A stretch of DNA of 64,000 nucleotides from Breoghania sp. L-A4 (lineage in GTDB: Bacteria; Pseudomonadota; Alphaproteobacteria; Rhizobiales; Stappiaceae). The stretch spans positions 2,085,579-2,149,578 of the forward strand of contig NZ_CP031841.1 in assembly GCF_003432385.1 (NCBI RefSeq). Reading direction: 5' to 3'. The notes below the pieces were generated by a model. It worked only from the letters and a program-made list of their open reading frames with translations, did not search any database and was not told where the DNA came from. The position numbers and the translations under genes were made by a program. Below, one piece after another: positions 27,736 through 36,965 of the stretch; the first letter of the stretch is position 1; the number at the start of each line of letters is the position of its first letter.

Positions 27736-27889
27736 GTTGCGCCGATGCATTTTGGCGCCGGCTATTCGAAATGGAGAGGCTCCGGACCATCTTGTGCTCG
27801 GACGGGCGCGCTTGCCGGAGCTTCGGAATAGATCAGCAGCTTGCGGCTATGGCTCGGCTCGAGACCGCATGTTGATCCAGGAGGGAAAT

Positions 27890-28591
27890 GTGACCGACCA
27901 GTATCGCCCCAGGGATTGGGATTCGCATCCGCCGTATCTGCACGCGGGCTACAAGTCGACCGTGCTGCGCTCGCCGACCAAGCCGCTCATTCCTATGAAG
28001 CAGACGCTGTCGGAAATGACCGGCCCGGTCTACGGTCACGAATATGTCGGCGCGCTGGATGCGGACCTGACGAAGAACGGCATGGTCAACGGCGATCCGC
28101 TGGGCGAACGCATCATCGTCACCGGTCGGGTGCTCGACGAGGACGGCCGCCCGGTGCGCAACACGCTGGTGGAAGTCTGGCAGGCCAACGCCGCCGGACG
28201 TTACATCCACAAGACCGACCAGCATGAAGCGCCGCTTGATCCGAACTTCTTCGGCGGCGGCCGCTGCGTCACCGACGATGAGGGACGCTATACCTTCCGC
28301 ACCATCAAGCCGGGCGCCTATCCCTGGCCGAACCACTACAACGCCTGGCGGCCGAACCACATTCACTTCTCGCTGCTCGGCCCCTCCATCGCGACCCGTC
28401 TGGTCACCCAGATGTATTTCCCCGGCGATCCGCTGCTCGATCTCGATCCGATCTACCAGGGCACGCCGGAAAGCGCGCGCGAGCGGTTGATCTCGCAGTT
28501 CGACATTGGCGTCACCGAGCCGAACTTCGCGCTCGGTTACAACTTCGACATCGTCCTGCGCGGCCGCAAAGAAACACCGATGGAGGCCTGA
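27890..28591 (+). CDS. pcaH: Protocatechuate 3,4-dioxygenase beta subunit
   Basis: A 233-residue intradiol dioxygenase subunit that opens protocatechuate to beta-carboxy-cis,cis-muconate with PcaG. The iron site lies in IKPGAYPWPNHYNAWRPNHIHFSLLG, supplying the two Tyr and two His ligands. RPRDWDSHPPYLHAGYKSTVLRSP is the typical PcaH N-terminus. I chose GTG 27890 because a GGAGGG site precedes it by 5 bases; ATG 27869 would add 7 residues. pcaG follows after 3 bp. Only pcaHG is here; the other pca genes must be elsewhere. Confidence 0.95.
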   Translation: MTDQYRPRDWDSHPPYLHAGYKSTVLRSPTKPLIPMKQTLSEMTGPVYGHEYVGALDADLTKNGMVNGDPLGERIIVTGRVLDEDGRPVRNTLVEVWQANAAGRYIHKTDQHEAPLDPNFFGGGRCVTDDEGRYTFRTIKPGAYPWPNHYNAWRPNHIHFSLLGPSIATRLVTQMYFPGDPLLDLDPIYQGTPESARERLISQFDIGVTEPNFALGYNFDIVLRGRKETPMEA

Positions 28592-28594
28592 GCG

Positions 28595-29185
28595 ATGACC
28601 TTGAAGCAGACCCCGTCGCAGACGGTCGGACCGTATTTCGCCTATGGGCTGACGGCCGGACAATACGGCTACAATTTCTCGCAGATCGCCGGATCCGAGC
28701 TCACCGATGAAGACACCGAGGGCGAGCGCATTCGCATTGAGGGCCGCGTTCTGGACGGCGAGGGGGCGCCAATCAGCGATGCGATGATCGAGATCTGGCA
28801 GGCGGATGCGGATGGCCGCTTCGCGCACCCGGACGACCCGCGCCGGCCCAACGCCCGCTTTACCGGCTTCGGCCGCTGCGGCACCGGCACAGACCCTCAG
28901 AACCGCTTCTTCTTCGACACCATCAAGCCGGGCGCGCCGGCCGAGGGCGAGGCGCCGCATTTCAACATGATCGTGCTGGCGCGCGGCATGCTGGTGCACG
29001 CGTACACGCGGATCTATTTCTCCGACGAGGCGGAGGCCAACGCCGCCGATCCCGTGATGCAGCTTGTCCCCGAGGAGCGCCGCGGCACCCTGATCGCCGA
29101 GCGCGTCGAGACGCCGACGGGCGTGCGGTATCGCATCGACATCCACATGCAGGGCGATGCGGAGACGGTATTTTTCGACGTCTGA
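28595..29185 (+). CDS. pcaG: Protocatechuate 3,4-dioxygenase alpha subunit
   Basis: A 196-residue non-iron partner of PcaH: LKQTPSQTVGPYFAYGLT, GRVLDGEGAPISDAMIEIWQADADGRFAHP, TIKPGAPAEGEAPHFNMIVLARGML. The iron ligands of PcaH are not conserved, as usual. It directly follows pcaH and is followed by a strong intrinsic terminator. Confidence 0.95.
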   Translation: MTLKQTPSQTVGPYFAYGLTAGQYGYNFSQIAGSELTDEDTEGERIRIEGRVLDGEGAPISDAMIEIWQADADGRFAHPDDPRRPNARFTGFGRCGTGTDPQNRFFFDTIKPGAPAEGEAPHFNMIVLARGMLVHAYTRIYFSDEAEANAADPVMQLVPEERRGTLIAERVETPTGVRYRIDIHMQGDAETVFFDV

Positions 29186-29223
29186 GATTGCGGATTGAAA
29201 GAGCCCGCTTGAGACCGATCAGA

Positions 29224-29258
29224 GCCGCCCGCCGGGATACCCGGCGGGCGGCTTTTCT
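29224..29258 (+). terminator. Rho-independent terminator after pcaHG
   Basis: GCCGCCCGCCGGG (29224-29236) pairs with CCCGGCGGGCGGC (about 29240-29252), followed by TTTTCTTT. It ends the pcaHG operon 39 bp after the stop. Confidence 0.85.
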
Positions 29259-29462
29259 TTGGCCGGAGAAGGCATGTGGCCAGCAACCAATCCCGCAGGA
29301 GTAAGTAACAGTCCCAAGGCGGCCCGGTTGACTGGAGAGGGCCGATCGAGGCAGCTAAACTTTGGCCTTGTGCCAACCTGCCGCGATCATTGGGGTTCTT
29401 GCGATCGGTAGTGCACCGGCTGTCGATTTGCGGAGGACGGGTTTCCTGGCTTGGGAGCGAAA

Positions 29463-29735
29463 ATGACGGCTGGAGACGGTGTCGTAACTCCTGATGTGAT
29501 GGCCAAATTGCGGATTCGGGGCTTTTTGGAAGGGTTAAAAATTGGTTATCCACATGGAATATCCGGGCAAAAAAGAAAGATTGACGATTTTATATATGGA
29601 AAACAATTAGTTAATGAATTGAGTCACATAAGTCATCCACAGTACGGATTTTTTCGGTGGATTATTTACTTTTTCATGTGGATCACTTCTCCTAAAGTAA
29701 GGGTCTGGCCATCCTGTGGAGACTGTTATGTTTGA
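29463..29735 (+). CDS. Hypothetical protein in an AT-rich patch
   Basis: A 90-residue frame with a hydrophobic aromatic segment (FFRWIIYFFMWI) near the C-terminus. Its composition differs sharply from neighbours. It overlaps three DnaA-box-like sequences. No family is recognised and no strong ribosome-binding site is seen; it may not be a gene. Confidence 0.3.
   Translation: MTAGDGVVTPDVMAKLRIRGFLEGLKIGYPHGISGQKRKIDDFIYGKQLVNELSHISHPQYGFFRWIIYFFMWITSPKVRVWPSCGDCYV
29546..29685. other. Cluster of DnaA-box-like 9-mers in an AT-rich patch
   Basis: TTATCCACA (29546-29554) is a perfect DnaA box. TCATCCACA (29633-29641) and TGTGGATCA (29677-29685, reverse orientation) each differ by one base. They sit in a ~300-bp patch of low GC. 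No origin-associated gene (hemE, parAB, repABC) is nearby. Confidence 0.4.
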
Positions 29736-30015
29736 CAATATTGAAGGCCCCGAAAAAGCTGCGGTCGATGAAAAGCTGCGTCAAAATCTTCAAAAATTCA
29801 ATCGGGACAGTTTGAGGATACTTCATCCGGTCTTCGTTGATGCGCTCCGGCTTTTGGCCCGCCGCGATCACCCTGATCGCACGGATACGCTTTTGCTGCC
29901 TCTCGCCTGGCCCGGCGCCGCAAGCGCGAGCGGCGCCGGGGCCGCGCGGACGGACTATTATCCGCCCACCGGTCAGGATCCCTTCCAAATGGTCCGGCTG
30001 CACGGCAGCGTCTGA
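29728..30015 (+). CDS. Hypothetical protein
   Basis: A 95-residue frame from ATG 29728. Its first ~45 residues (MFDNIEGPEKAAVDEKLRQNLQKFNRDSL...) look protein-like and helical; the rest is Ala/Gly/Pro-rich. No family recognised. A hairpin with 12-bp arms (CTGAAGCGCCGG at 30072-30083, CCGGCGCTTCAG at 30108-30119) follows it and may be a terminator. Confidence 0.35.
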   Translation: MFDNIEGPEKAAVDEKLRQNLQKFNRDSLRILHPVFVDALRLLARRDHPDRTDTLLLPLAWPGAASASGAGAARTDYYPPTGQDPFQMVRLHGSV

Positions 30016-30071
30016 AGGCAGCCGCCCAAACGTCATGGGCCGCGGGTCTTCGGCCGACTCCACCGGGTTGT

Positions 30072-30119
30072 CCTGAAGCGCCGGACGTTGTGATTTCATC
30101 ATGACGCCCGGCGCTTCAG
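30072..30119 (+). terminator. Possible terminator hairpin
   Basis: Perfect 12-bp arms with a 24-base loop, followed by TGTCTTGTTT. The T-tract is weak. Apart from this, 30016-30350 shows no gene. Confidence 0.4.
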
Positions 30120-30350
30120 TGTCTTGTTTAAGTAACGCCATGCCAGCGGATGGCGCGAGCGGCACGGCGCAAGGCGGTGCCGGTTAACATCTCGTAAGGA
30201 ACTTGCGGCGACACTGGTCGGGTTCGTCCGTCGCCGCGCACGCGATACGGACAGACCGGGCCGGAAGGTGCGGTCGGGATACTTGTGATTGTTCAGCGTT
30301 CCGGCATCCAGGGTCACGCACCCCGCGCCGGTTGGACCAGGAACCGCGTC

Positions 30351-30803
30351 ATGTCGAGCCGTATCATCCGCCAGGCCCAGGCGTTTCTTCGCGCTGCCCC
30401 CGCATCCGCCATCGCATCGACCGCGTTTCTCGCCATCGCCGGCATTGCCTTGGGTGTGGTGTTTTCCACGGGCCTCGGCCACCCCTTCGACAAGCTTTTT
30501 CACGGCGTGTTCTTTGCGCTGCTGACGGTTTCGCTTTCCGGATTTTTCGGCGGACGCGTGCTCCCCGCCGCACTCATCGCCGTTGCTCTGGGCTGCGGCG
30601 GCGAACTTGTGCAGGCGCTTGTGCCCCATCATGAAGCGTCCATGGCCGATGCGCTCGCCGACATTGTCGGCGTGCTTGCCGCGGCCGGCGTCATGCAGCT
30701 GCGGCCGAGCGGCGCTTTGATCCCTTGGCACAAGCTGGGTTTCACGGATGTGATGCCCGCCGAGCCGGCGCCCATTCCTGTGCGCGTCACCCGCAAGGGC
30801 TGA
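30351..30803 (+). CDS. VanZ-family-like membrane protein
   Basis: A 150-residue protein with about four hydrophobic segments. The core GHPFDKLFHGVFFALLTVSLSGFFGG, followed by a GGELVQALVPHHEASMADALADIVGVLAAAG segment, has the D-K..H and D...N/D-x-x-G plan of VanZ-like proteins. VanZ itself is linked to low-level teicoplanin resistance, but most homologues are uncharacterised. The start at 30351 fits the family N-terminus. Confidence 0.7.
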   Translation: MSSRIIRQAQAFLRAAPASAIASTAFLAIAGIALGVVFSTGLGHPFDKLFHGVFFALLTVSLSGFFGGRVLPAALIAVALGCGGELVQALVPHHEASMADALADIVGVLAAAGVMQLRPSGALIPWHKLGFTDVMPAEPAPIPVRVTRKG

Positions 30804-30951
30804 GCATCCTCTCAGGACGCCGTTGCGCGCGCCGCGCCGCTCATGCGAGGAGATGCGTGACCGGGTCCGCAACAATGCCCGAGCATTGCGTCATCCCGGA
30901 ACAATCGGGCGCCTGAACCGCCGCCGCTTCGCCGGCCGCGTTAGAGTTCCC

Positions 30952-32136
30952 TCAGACCGCCACGGATTGGCCGAGCCAGTCGACGGCGGCCTGCACGCCG
31001 CCCCTGCCGTGCGGGATCCCGAGCGCAATGAGTCCGATCTCGATCGCGCCCAGCGTGCCCAGGACGGATGGAGCGTTGACGTGGCCCATGTGGCCGATGC
31101 GGAGTCCCTTGCCCTCGAGATCGCCGATCGCGCCGCCGATGGTCACGCCGCAGGTCTCCGCGCAGAAGGCGCGCAACGTTGCGGGATCGAAGCCTTCGGT
31201 CAGAATCGTGGTGACGGAATTGGCGCGTTCGGCAGCGCTTTCGATGTTGAAGGCAAGGCTGCCACCCTCGGCCCAGACCGCGACGGCGCGACGCACGGCT
31301 TCCGCCAGCAGCGCATGGCGATGCTGCGCCTTCTCGACGCCTTCGTCGAAAAGAATGTCGAGCGCCTTGCGCAGGGCGAACAGCAGGTGTTCAGGCGGCG
31401 TGCCGCAGTATTTCTGGTAATGGATGTCGCCCAGCCGCGCCGTCCAGTCCCAGTAGTGGGTGACCAGATCGGCCTCCTCATGCGCCGCCATCGCCTTGTC
31501 GTTGGCCGCCAGAAAGGTCAGGCCAGGGGGCGTCATCAGCCCCTTTTGGGCCGCCGAGACGCACACGTCGACGCCCCACGCGTCCATGGTGAAGGGCACG
31601 ATGCCGAGAGAGGCAATGGTGTCGACCATGTAAAGCGCGCCATGGCCGGCGTTGGTGATGGCCTGGCGGATGGCGGGAATGTCGTTGATGACGGACGATG
31701 CCGTGTCGATCTGAACCACCAGGACGGCCTTGATCTCGCCTTCGGTGTCGGCGCGCAGACGCGCTTCCACGGCGGCGGGATCGACCGCGCGGCGCCAGCT
31801 TCCCGGAAGCACCTCGATCTCGACGCCCATCTTCTCCGCCATCATGCCCCAGCCAAGCGCGAAACGGCCCGATTCCAGAATCAGAACCTTGTCGCCGCCC
31901 GACAGGACGTTCGACAGCGCGGCCTCCCAGCCGCCATGTCCATTGGCGATGTAGATGAAGCTGTGCCCTTTGGTGCCGAACAGGGTCTTGAGATCGGAAA
32001 GGCAGCTGTCCGTGGTGGCGACCAGCGGGCCGGAGTAGATGTCGATCGCCTGCTGATGCATGGCGTTGAGGACGTCATCGGGCACGGTGGTGGGACCGGG
32101 GATGCTCAATACGGGGCGGCCATGGCGAATGCTCAT
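30952..32136 (-). CDS. Class V aminotransferase, serine/alanine-glyoxylate type
   Basis: A 394-residue fold-type I PLP enzyme. PGPTTVPDDVLNAMHQQAIDIYSG, ANGHGGWEAALSNVLSGGDKVLIL and DTIASLGIVPFTMDAWGVDVCVSAAQKGLMTPPGL contain the PLP lysine (AAQKGL). This matches serine- or alanine-glyoxylate aminotransferases, which move amino groups to glyoxylate. ATG 32136 was chosen because MSIRHGRPVLSIPGPT is the family N-terminus. It lies 184 bp downstream of the GMC oxidoreductase on the same strand; whether it is co-transcribed is unclear. Confidence 0.88.
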   Translation of the reverse strand: MSIRHGRPVLSIPGPTTVPDDVLNAMHQQAIDIYSGPLVATTDSCLSDLKTLFGTKGHSFIYIANGHGGWEAALSNVLSGGDKVLILESGRFALGWGMMAEKMGVEIEVLPGSWRRAVDPAAVEARLRADTEGEIKAVLVVQIDTASSVINDIPAIRQAITNAGHGALYMVDTIASLGIVPFTMDAWGVDVCVSAAQKGLMTPPGLTFLAANDKAMAAHEEADLVTHYWDWTARLGDIHYQKYCGTPPEHLLFALRKALDILFDEGVEKAQHRHALLAEAVRRAVAVWAEGGSLAFNIESAAERANSVTTILTEGFDPATLRAFCAETCGVTIGGAIGDLEGKGLRIGHMGHVNAPSVLGTLGAIEIGLIALGIPHGRGGVQAAVDWLGQSVAV

Positions 32137-32321
32137 GCGACGGATCCTTGCGAGGAATTGTGTGATGGGCATGCGGCAGGAAACGGCGCGCGCCGTCTAT
32201 CCGTTTGCACCAGATCGGCGCGTCCGGCAAGCGGATTGCGGCGAGGCGCGCCGGGAGCGGTGCGGCTCCCCTGGCGCGACGTCAGGATTCCGCGACGGCC
32301 GTCGGAGCCATACGGCCGTCG

Positions 32322-34231
32322 CTAGCGGCGATCCTTCAGGATCACATCGGCGGCCTTTTCGGCGATCATGAACACGGCACAAAGGATGAAGAAGCCCGGA
32401 ATTTTCGGAAACACCGAGGCGTCGACCACCCGCAGGCCCGTGACCCCGCGCACCCGGAAGGCGCTGTCGAGCACGGCGTTTGCGTCGCCGTCCCTGCCGA
32501 TGGCGCAGGTGCACGAGGCGTGATGGCCCCAGGCGTTGTCGTGCACGAACGTGCTCAGCGCCGCGTCATCCGTGGCCCGCGGGCCGGGGCTTTCCTCTTC
32601 CGCGATCAGATGCCGGATGGTGCCTGCTGCCTCGTGCACGAACTTGACGCCCTCGACCACGGAAGCCAGATCCTCGCCGCTGGCATCGGTTCCCTCCTCG
32701 AAGTATCGGAAGTTGATCTTCGGCCGCTTGCGCGGGTTCGTGGGATCGTCAGGGTCGAGTTCGACCGAGCCGCCGGTGTTGTGCGTGTGCGCCTTGAGCA
32801 CGGTCCAGGTGAGATAATCGGGGCGGATGGAATCGCGCGAATAGCCCGGCTGATAGCCCATGAAGCGGCCGAGCACGGCGAAACAGAACAGATCAGGCAG
32901 GGGACGGGAAGGGGCGGACCGGCGCACCACGGCAATCGCCGCGCCGTTGGTGGTATAGGCGCCGCGGCGGTTCTGCCATTGCCGGTAGACGCGGTCACCC
33001 TTGCGCAGTTCCACGCCGCCGAGTGCCCCCAGTCGCTCTTCATGCGGTTGACCTGGGTGACCTCGTAGCGGTCCTGCAGGTTCTTGCCCACGCCCGGCAG
33101 ATCGGCGCGCACGGCAATCCCGTGAGCCTCGAGCGCCGCTCTGTCACCAATGCCCGAGAGCATGAGGAGCTGCGGCGTGTTGAAGGCGCCGCCGGCGAGG
33201 ATCACCTCGCGCGAGGCGAAGACCTGGCGCGCCTCACCGTCATGGCCGCTTGGCCGCCAGTGGGCCTCGTAGAGCCGCTTGCCCTTCTGGTAGGCGACGC
33301 CAATGGCGCGGTTGTCGTCATCAATCAGCACGCGGGTGACCAGAGCGTCGAGTTCGATGGTGAGCCTGTCCGGATGCCTGTGCTGGACTTCCAGCAGCCG
33401 CTCGCGGGTGCCCATGCGCGCGTGGCCTCGGGTGGTCAGCGGCGGATAGCGAATGCCGATGGCGTCTTCCTCCACCAGCCGCCAGTCGTTGGGATCTCCC
33501 TTGCCCTCGAACGCCCAGGTGAAGCGGTTGACCGGGTCGTCGTTCTTCTTGAGTGCGTATTTCACGGCGCGGGCGAGCGTATGCACCAGGACGAAATCCC
33601 ACAGCGCGCGACGCGGGAACGCCTTCTCCGTGCGCAGCCAGCCATTGAACCCGTGCCGGGTGGGATTCCATCCCAGCAGTTTGCCGATCCAGCGCCAGGG
33701 CGGCCAGAGGCGATGCCGGCAATCCTCCATGCGCTCGAAATAGCCGCGCATGGCGTCCGCCTTCCAGCTTTTGTCGCCTGTCAGCGCCGCGATATCCTCC
33801 CAGTCCTTGTTGTGCGGATACAGCAGGATCATGGCGTTGTGCGCCGTGCAGCCGCCGAGCGCGCCGGCGCGCGGATAGTACACGCCATCGACCGTCTCGC
33901 CGTTGAACGTCTCGCGATACTTGGGATCACGCTTCTGTTTCGCCGTGTCGCCGTAGTGGCGGACCCAGAAATCCCAGCGAAGCGCGTGGTTTTCGGTCGA
34001 CAGGGCGTGGAACGCCGGGACCTCGTAGTCCTGCGCCAGGCGTTCGGCTTGGGGAAACAGCGGATTGCCTCCCTGGAGCCGCTTGGGATCGCCGCCCGCC
34101 TCCAGCACCAGCACGCGCGCGCCCGCTTCCGCCAGCCGTGCCGCGACCGTGCCGCCGCCCGCGCCGGAGCCGACGACGATGTATTCGTATTCCGCTTTCG
34201 CGGGGTCCGCCGCTTTCGTGCCGTCCGTCAT
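32322..34231 (-). CDS. GMC-family FAD oxidoreductase, frameshifted
   Basis: 636 residues after repair. The FAD Rossmann motif is YIVVGSGAGGGTVAARLAEAGARVLVLEAGG (~17-47). GGCTAHNAMI is the first GMC signature region and ILAGGAFNTPQLLMLSGIG the second. The C-terminal domain has DNAWGHHASCTCAIG, with the catalytic His, and LRVVDASVFPKIPGFFILCAVFMIAEKAADVI. One G is missing near 33026-33030, joining QVNRMKSDWG to GVELRKGDRVYRQW. No signal peptide or RR motif is seen, so export would need a partner. It starts 22 bp after the di-heme cytochrome gene. Substrate unknown: an alcohol, sterol or similar. Confidence 0.88.
33026..33030 (-). other. Single-base deletion in the GMC oxidoreductase
   Basis: On the coding strand GACTGGGGGCACTCGG needs one more G to connect both conserved halves. 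Confidence 0.8.
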
Positions 34232-34253
34232 GCGCGTTCCTTTCCGCGCCGCC

Positions 34254-36950
34254 TCAGAATGTCTTGAGGAACTCGATCAGCGCCCATTTCTCCTCGTCGG
34301 TCAGTTTGCTTCCGAAATAGTGGCCGCGATTGACCACATAGTCGGGACACTTGTTGATGCTCATCAAGGGATCGACGAGCGGCGCGAAGGCTGCGCGCGC
34401 GTCTTCATCGGAGGCGTCTTTGGGCAAATCCTTGAGCACGGAGACCGCCTGTTTCAGCACGCGCTTGACCTTGACTGCATGGGCAAGCCGGGACTTGATG
34501 TCGGTCTCGCGCGACACGGGCTGGATGTTGGCGACCAGGTTGACCGGCGTGCCGGCCGGGATCGGTCCCAGCTCGAGCAGACCCGTTTCCACCTCGCTGA
34601 AGGCCCAGGGAAACAGCCGTGGCAGCCAGGAACTCATGCCGACGATGTTGTTCAATGGATCGGGCAGGTAGGTTGCGGGCACCCGCAGGTAGCTGCGCGT
34701 GGTGGTGCGCTGGATGTAGCCCGGAACCGTGTCGCCCAGCTTTGCGTCAACGCGGCGCTTCTCCGGCCACAGCATCTTCTGGATGGAATCGTTGAACGAG
34801 GCCATGCGGGCCTCGAGCGACGGCTCGCCGTAGAAATTGCCGACCGAATTGTTGAGCAGATAGGGCGCGCTTGACCACAGGCTGACGAGGGACGCGGGGC
34901 GCGTGTACCCGCGCCCGCCGCCCGGCATGTCGTACTGCCACGGTTCGCCGGTGACCGGGTGGTGCACCGTGATCTTGCCCACCGCGGGCAGCTGCTTGTA
35001 GGTGGTGGAGGTGAAGTTGTCCCAGATGTCGCCCGCGATCCCGTTGGTGGCCAGCGGGCTGCAGGCATTGGTCTGCAGGATCGTCACCGGAATGCGGCGG
35101 TCTGTGGAGAGGAAGTTGTTTTCCAGAAAATCCGGTTTTTGCACTTCCGCGCGCATCCAGTCCTTGTAGGCGTCGGAATTCCAGGCAATCGAGCCGTCTC
35201 CACAGGTCTCGCCCGGCGCGCAGAAGTTGTCCGGCTGTTTTGAGGAATGGCACGCCGCGCAATTCTCGGCGAACAGCCGTTTTCCCTCGTTGAGCTGCGC
35301 CGTGTCGGAACCGAGATAGGCCTCGCCGCCGGGGGTGTCGGCGAGCTTGTCAGGCGGCGCGCTTGTCAGGAAGAACAGCGCCAGATCCGGCGTCTGCAGC
35401 GTATTGGCGTTCCAATAGGCGGAGTTCCTTTCCGCCACAGCGATCTCGAACGGCGTGATGTGGCCGCCGAGCAGCGGCTTGAAGTGCGTGAGCCACTCCT
35501 CGCTGAACAGCCCGATGTTGACATAGACCCGGTTGAGCGCTCCGAGGACCCCGACGGAATCCGCCCCGTCCTTGAGCACATGCGGAGTGAACACCGTGTC
35601 GGGCTGCTCGAAGAACTGCCCAAGCACCCGCGTCTGCTCGAAATCGTTGAGCTGCTTGTTCAGCATCTCGCCGCCGCTGAGCTTCTCCTTCGCGGATTTG
35701 GCCATCTGCATCCGCGCGGCCAGGGAATAGACCGCGTTCATGGTGCGCGGATTGTTGATGTTGTCGGAGGAGACGAGCGAGGTGTCGAGCGTTCCGGGCA
35801 GCCACGAATGGGCGATCTGGTAGATGAAATTCTCGTGCCGTGCCTTGGGATTCCAGGTGAACACCCGATCGATCCAGGCGTATTGCGCGCCGGGATTGGA
35901 GGTCATGTGCTCCCACTCGGGCTTTTCGGGATCGGGTGGCGGATTGACCGGATTTGGCCCCACATGGCAGAAGCCGCAACTCATGCCGACCCGGTAGGGC
36001 CGCACCAGATCCCTGTCGAGGAAATAGCCGGGATCGGTGTAGTAGCGCTCGGGGTCCCAGCGGGCCCGCGCCGCTTCATCGAAGTCCGGGTTCGGAAACA
36101 GCCGCAACCCGACGATGCCCGTCGGCTCGCCGTAGTAGGAGCCCACCGGCAGGGTGCCGTCGCCCCGCGCGCCGATCTTCACGCCGGGATATGTCTGTTC
36201 ATCGGCGAAGGGATCGTCGCCGGGGCAGTCCGGGCCGTAGGTGCGCACGTCGAGCCACAGGCCGAAATGCTTCGGGTCGCCGCCCTTGGGCGGCCGGAAA
36301 CAGGGCTCGTTCATCAGCCCGTAGTATTTCCAGCGGTTCTCACGGCCGACGCGATACCACGCGCGGTCCGCGCCCTCGCACGCGTCGTCCTCATAGAGCA
36401 GGTAGCCCGGCGGATAGGGGGTGGCGCGTCGCGCCGGCGCATCGCCTGACGCCGTGCGCAGGGGTTCGACCGGCCGGCTGCCCGCCGGCGGCTGCCCGTC
36501 GTAGCTGTAGACGGGCCCTGAGTTGCCGCAATAGCGGATGGCGTCGTGGCTGGAGATGATCTTCAGCAGGTCGAAGGCGCCATAGGTGTGATCCGCGAGA
36601 TGGTCCCACAACCGGTCGTTGCCGCCGGTCCACACCACCCAGTTGTTGCGGCCGCGGTTGTAGGCCTTCCATACTGCGTCCCGGGAAAACATCCGGCCGA
36701 GCGCGCGCGGCTCCATGTCGAGCGCGCGGGCGAGCTCTGCGAACACCCGCTGCTTGTCCCAGCCGTGATCCATGTCCTTGAGATAGTCGCTGTCCGAACC
36801 TGGCATGCTTTCCGGCGTGCGCCCCGCGCGCATGGCCTCGCCGAGCACCGCGCCGCTTTCCGGCGCGGTGAGCGCGCGCACGACCACGGGGCCAAGCAGG
36901 ATGGCGATACCGGCGAGGATCGAAAGGGTGATGATGCGCGGCTTGTACAT
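34254..36950 (-). CDS. Large di-heme c-type cytochrome
   Basis: An 898-residue exported protein. Residues ~5-27 (IITLSILAGIAILLGPVVVRALT) are a signal peptide or membrane anchor. Two heme c motifs are present: CGFCH at ~324 and CAACH at ~563. The second half recalls di-heme peroxidase/MauG-like and RoxA-like proteins but is much longer than either. Cys-rich loops (CAPGETCGDG) may add disulfides. Lying between the patatin and the GMC oxidoreductase with 15- and 22-bp gaps, it probably takes electrons from the GMC enzyme or oxidises the same substrate. A RoxA-like oxygenase function is also possible. Confidence 0.8.
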   Translation of the reverse strand: MYKPRIITLSILAGIAILLGPVVVRALTAPESGAVLGEAMRAGRTPESMPGSDSDYLKDMDHGWDKQRVFAELARALDMEPRALGRMFSRDAVWKAYNRGRNNWVVWTGGNDRLWDHLADHTYGAFDLLKIISSHDAIRYCGNSGPVYSYDGQPPAGSRPVEPLRTASGDAPARRATPYPPGYLLYEDDACEGADRAWYRVGRENRWKYYGLMNEPCFRPPKGGDPKHFGLWLDVRTYGPDCPGDDPFADEQTYPGVKIGARGDGTLPVGSYYGEPTGIVGLRLFPNPDFDEAARARWDPERYYTDPGYFLDRDLVRPYRVGMSCGFCHVGPNPVNPPPDPEKPEWEHMTSNPGAQYAWIDRVFTWNPKARHENFIYQIAHSWLPGTLDTSLVSSDNINNPRTMNAVYSLAARMQMAKSAKEKLSGGEMLNKQLNDFEQTRVLGQFFEQPDTVFTPHVLKDGADSVGVLGALNRVYVNIGLFSEEWLTHFKPLLGGHITPFEIAVAERNSAYWNANTLQTPDLALFFLTSAPPDKLADTPGGEAYLGSDTAQLNEGKRLFAENCAACHSSKQPDNFCAPGETCGDGSIAWNSDAYKDWMRAEVQKPDFLENNFLSTDRRIPVTILQTNACSPLATNGIAGDIWDNFTSTTYKQLPAVGKITVHHPVTGEPWQYDMPGGGRGYTRPASLVSLWSSAPYLLNNSVGNFYGEPSLEARMASFNDSIQKMLWPEKRRVDAKLGDTVPGYIQRTTTRSYLRVPATYLPDPLNNIVGMSSWLPRLFPWAFSEVETGLLELGPIPAGTPVNLVANIQPVSRETDIKSRLAHAVKVKRVLKQAVSVLKDLPKDASDEDARAAFAPLVDPLMSINKCPDYVVNRGHYFGSKLTDEEKWALIEFLKTF

Positions 36951-36965
36951 GCGTTCACTCGACAG

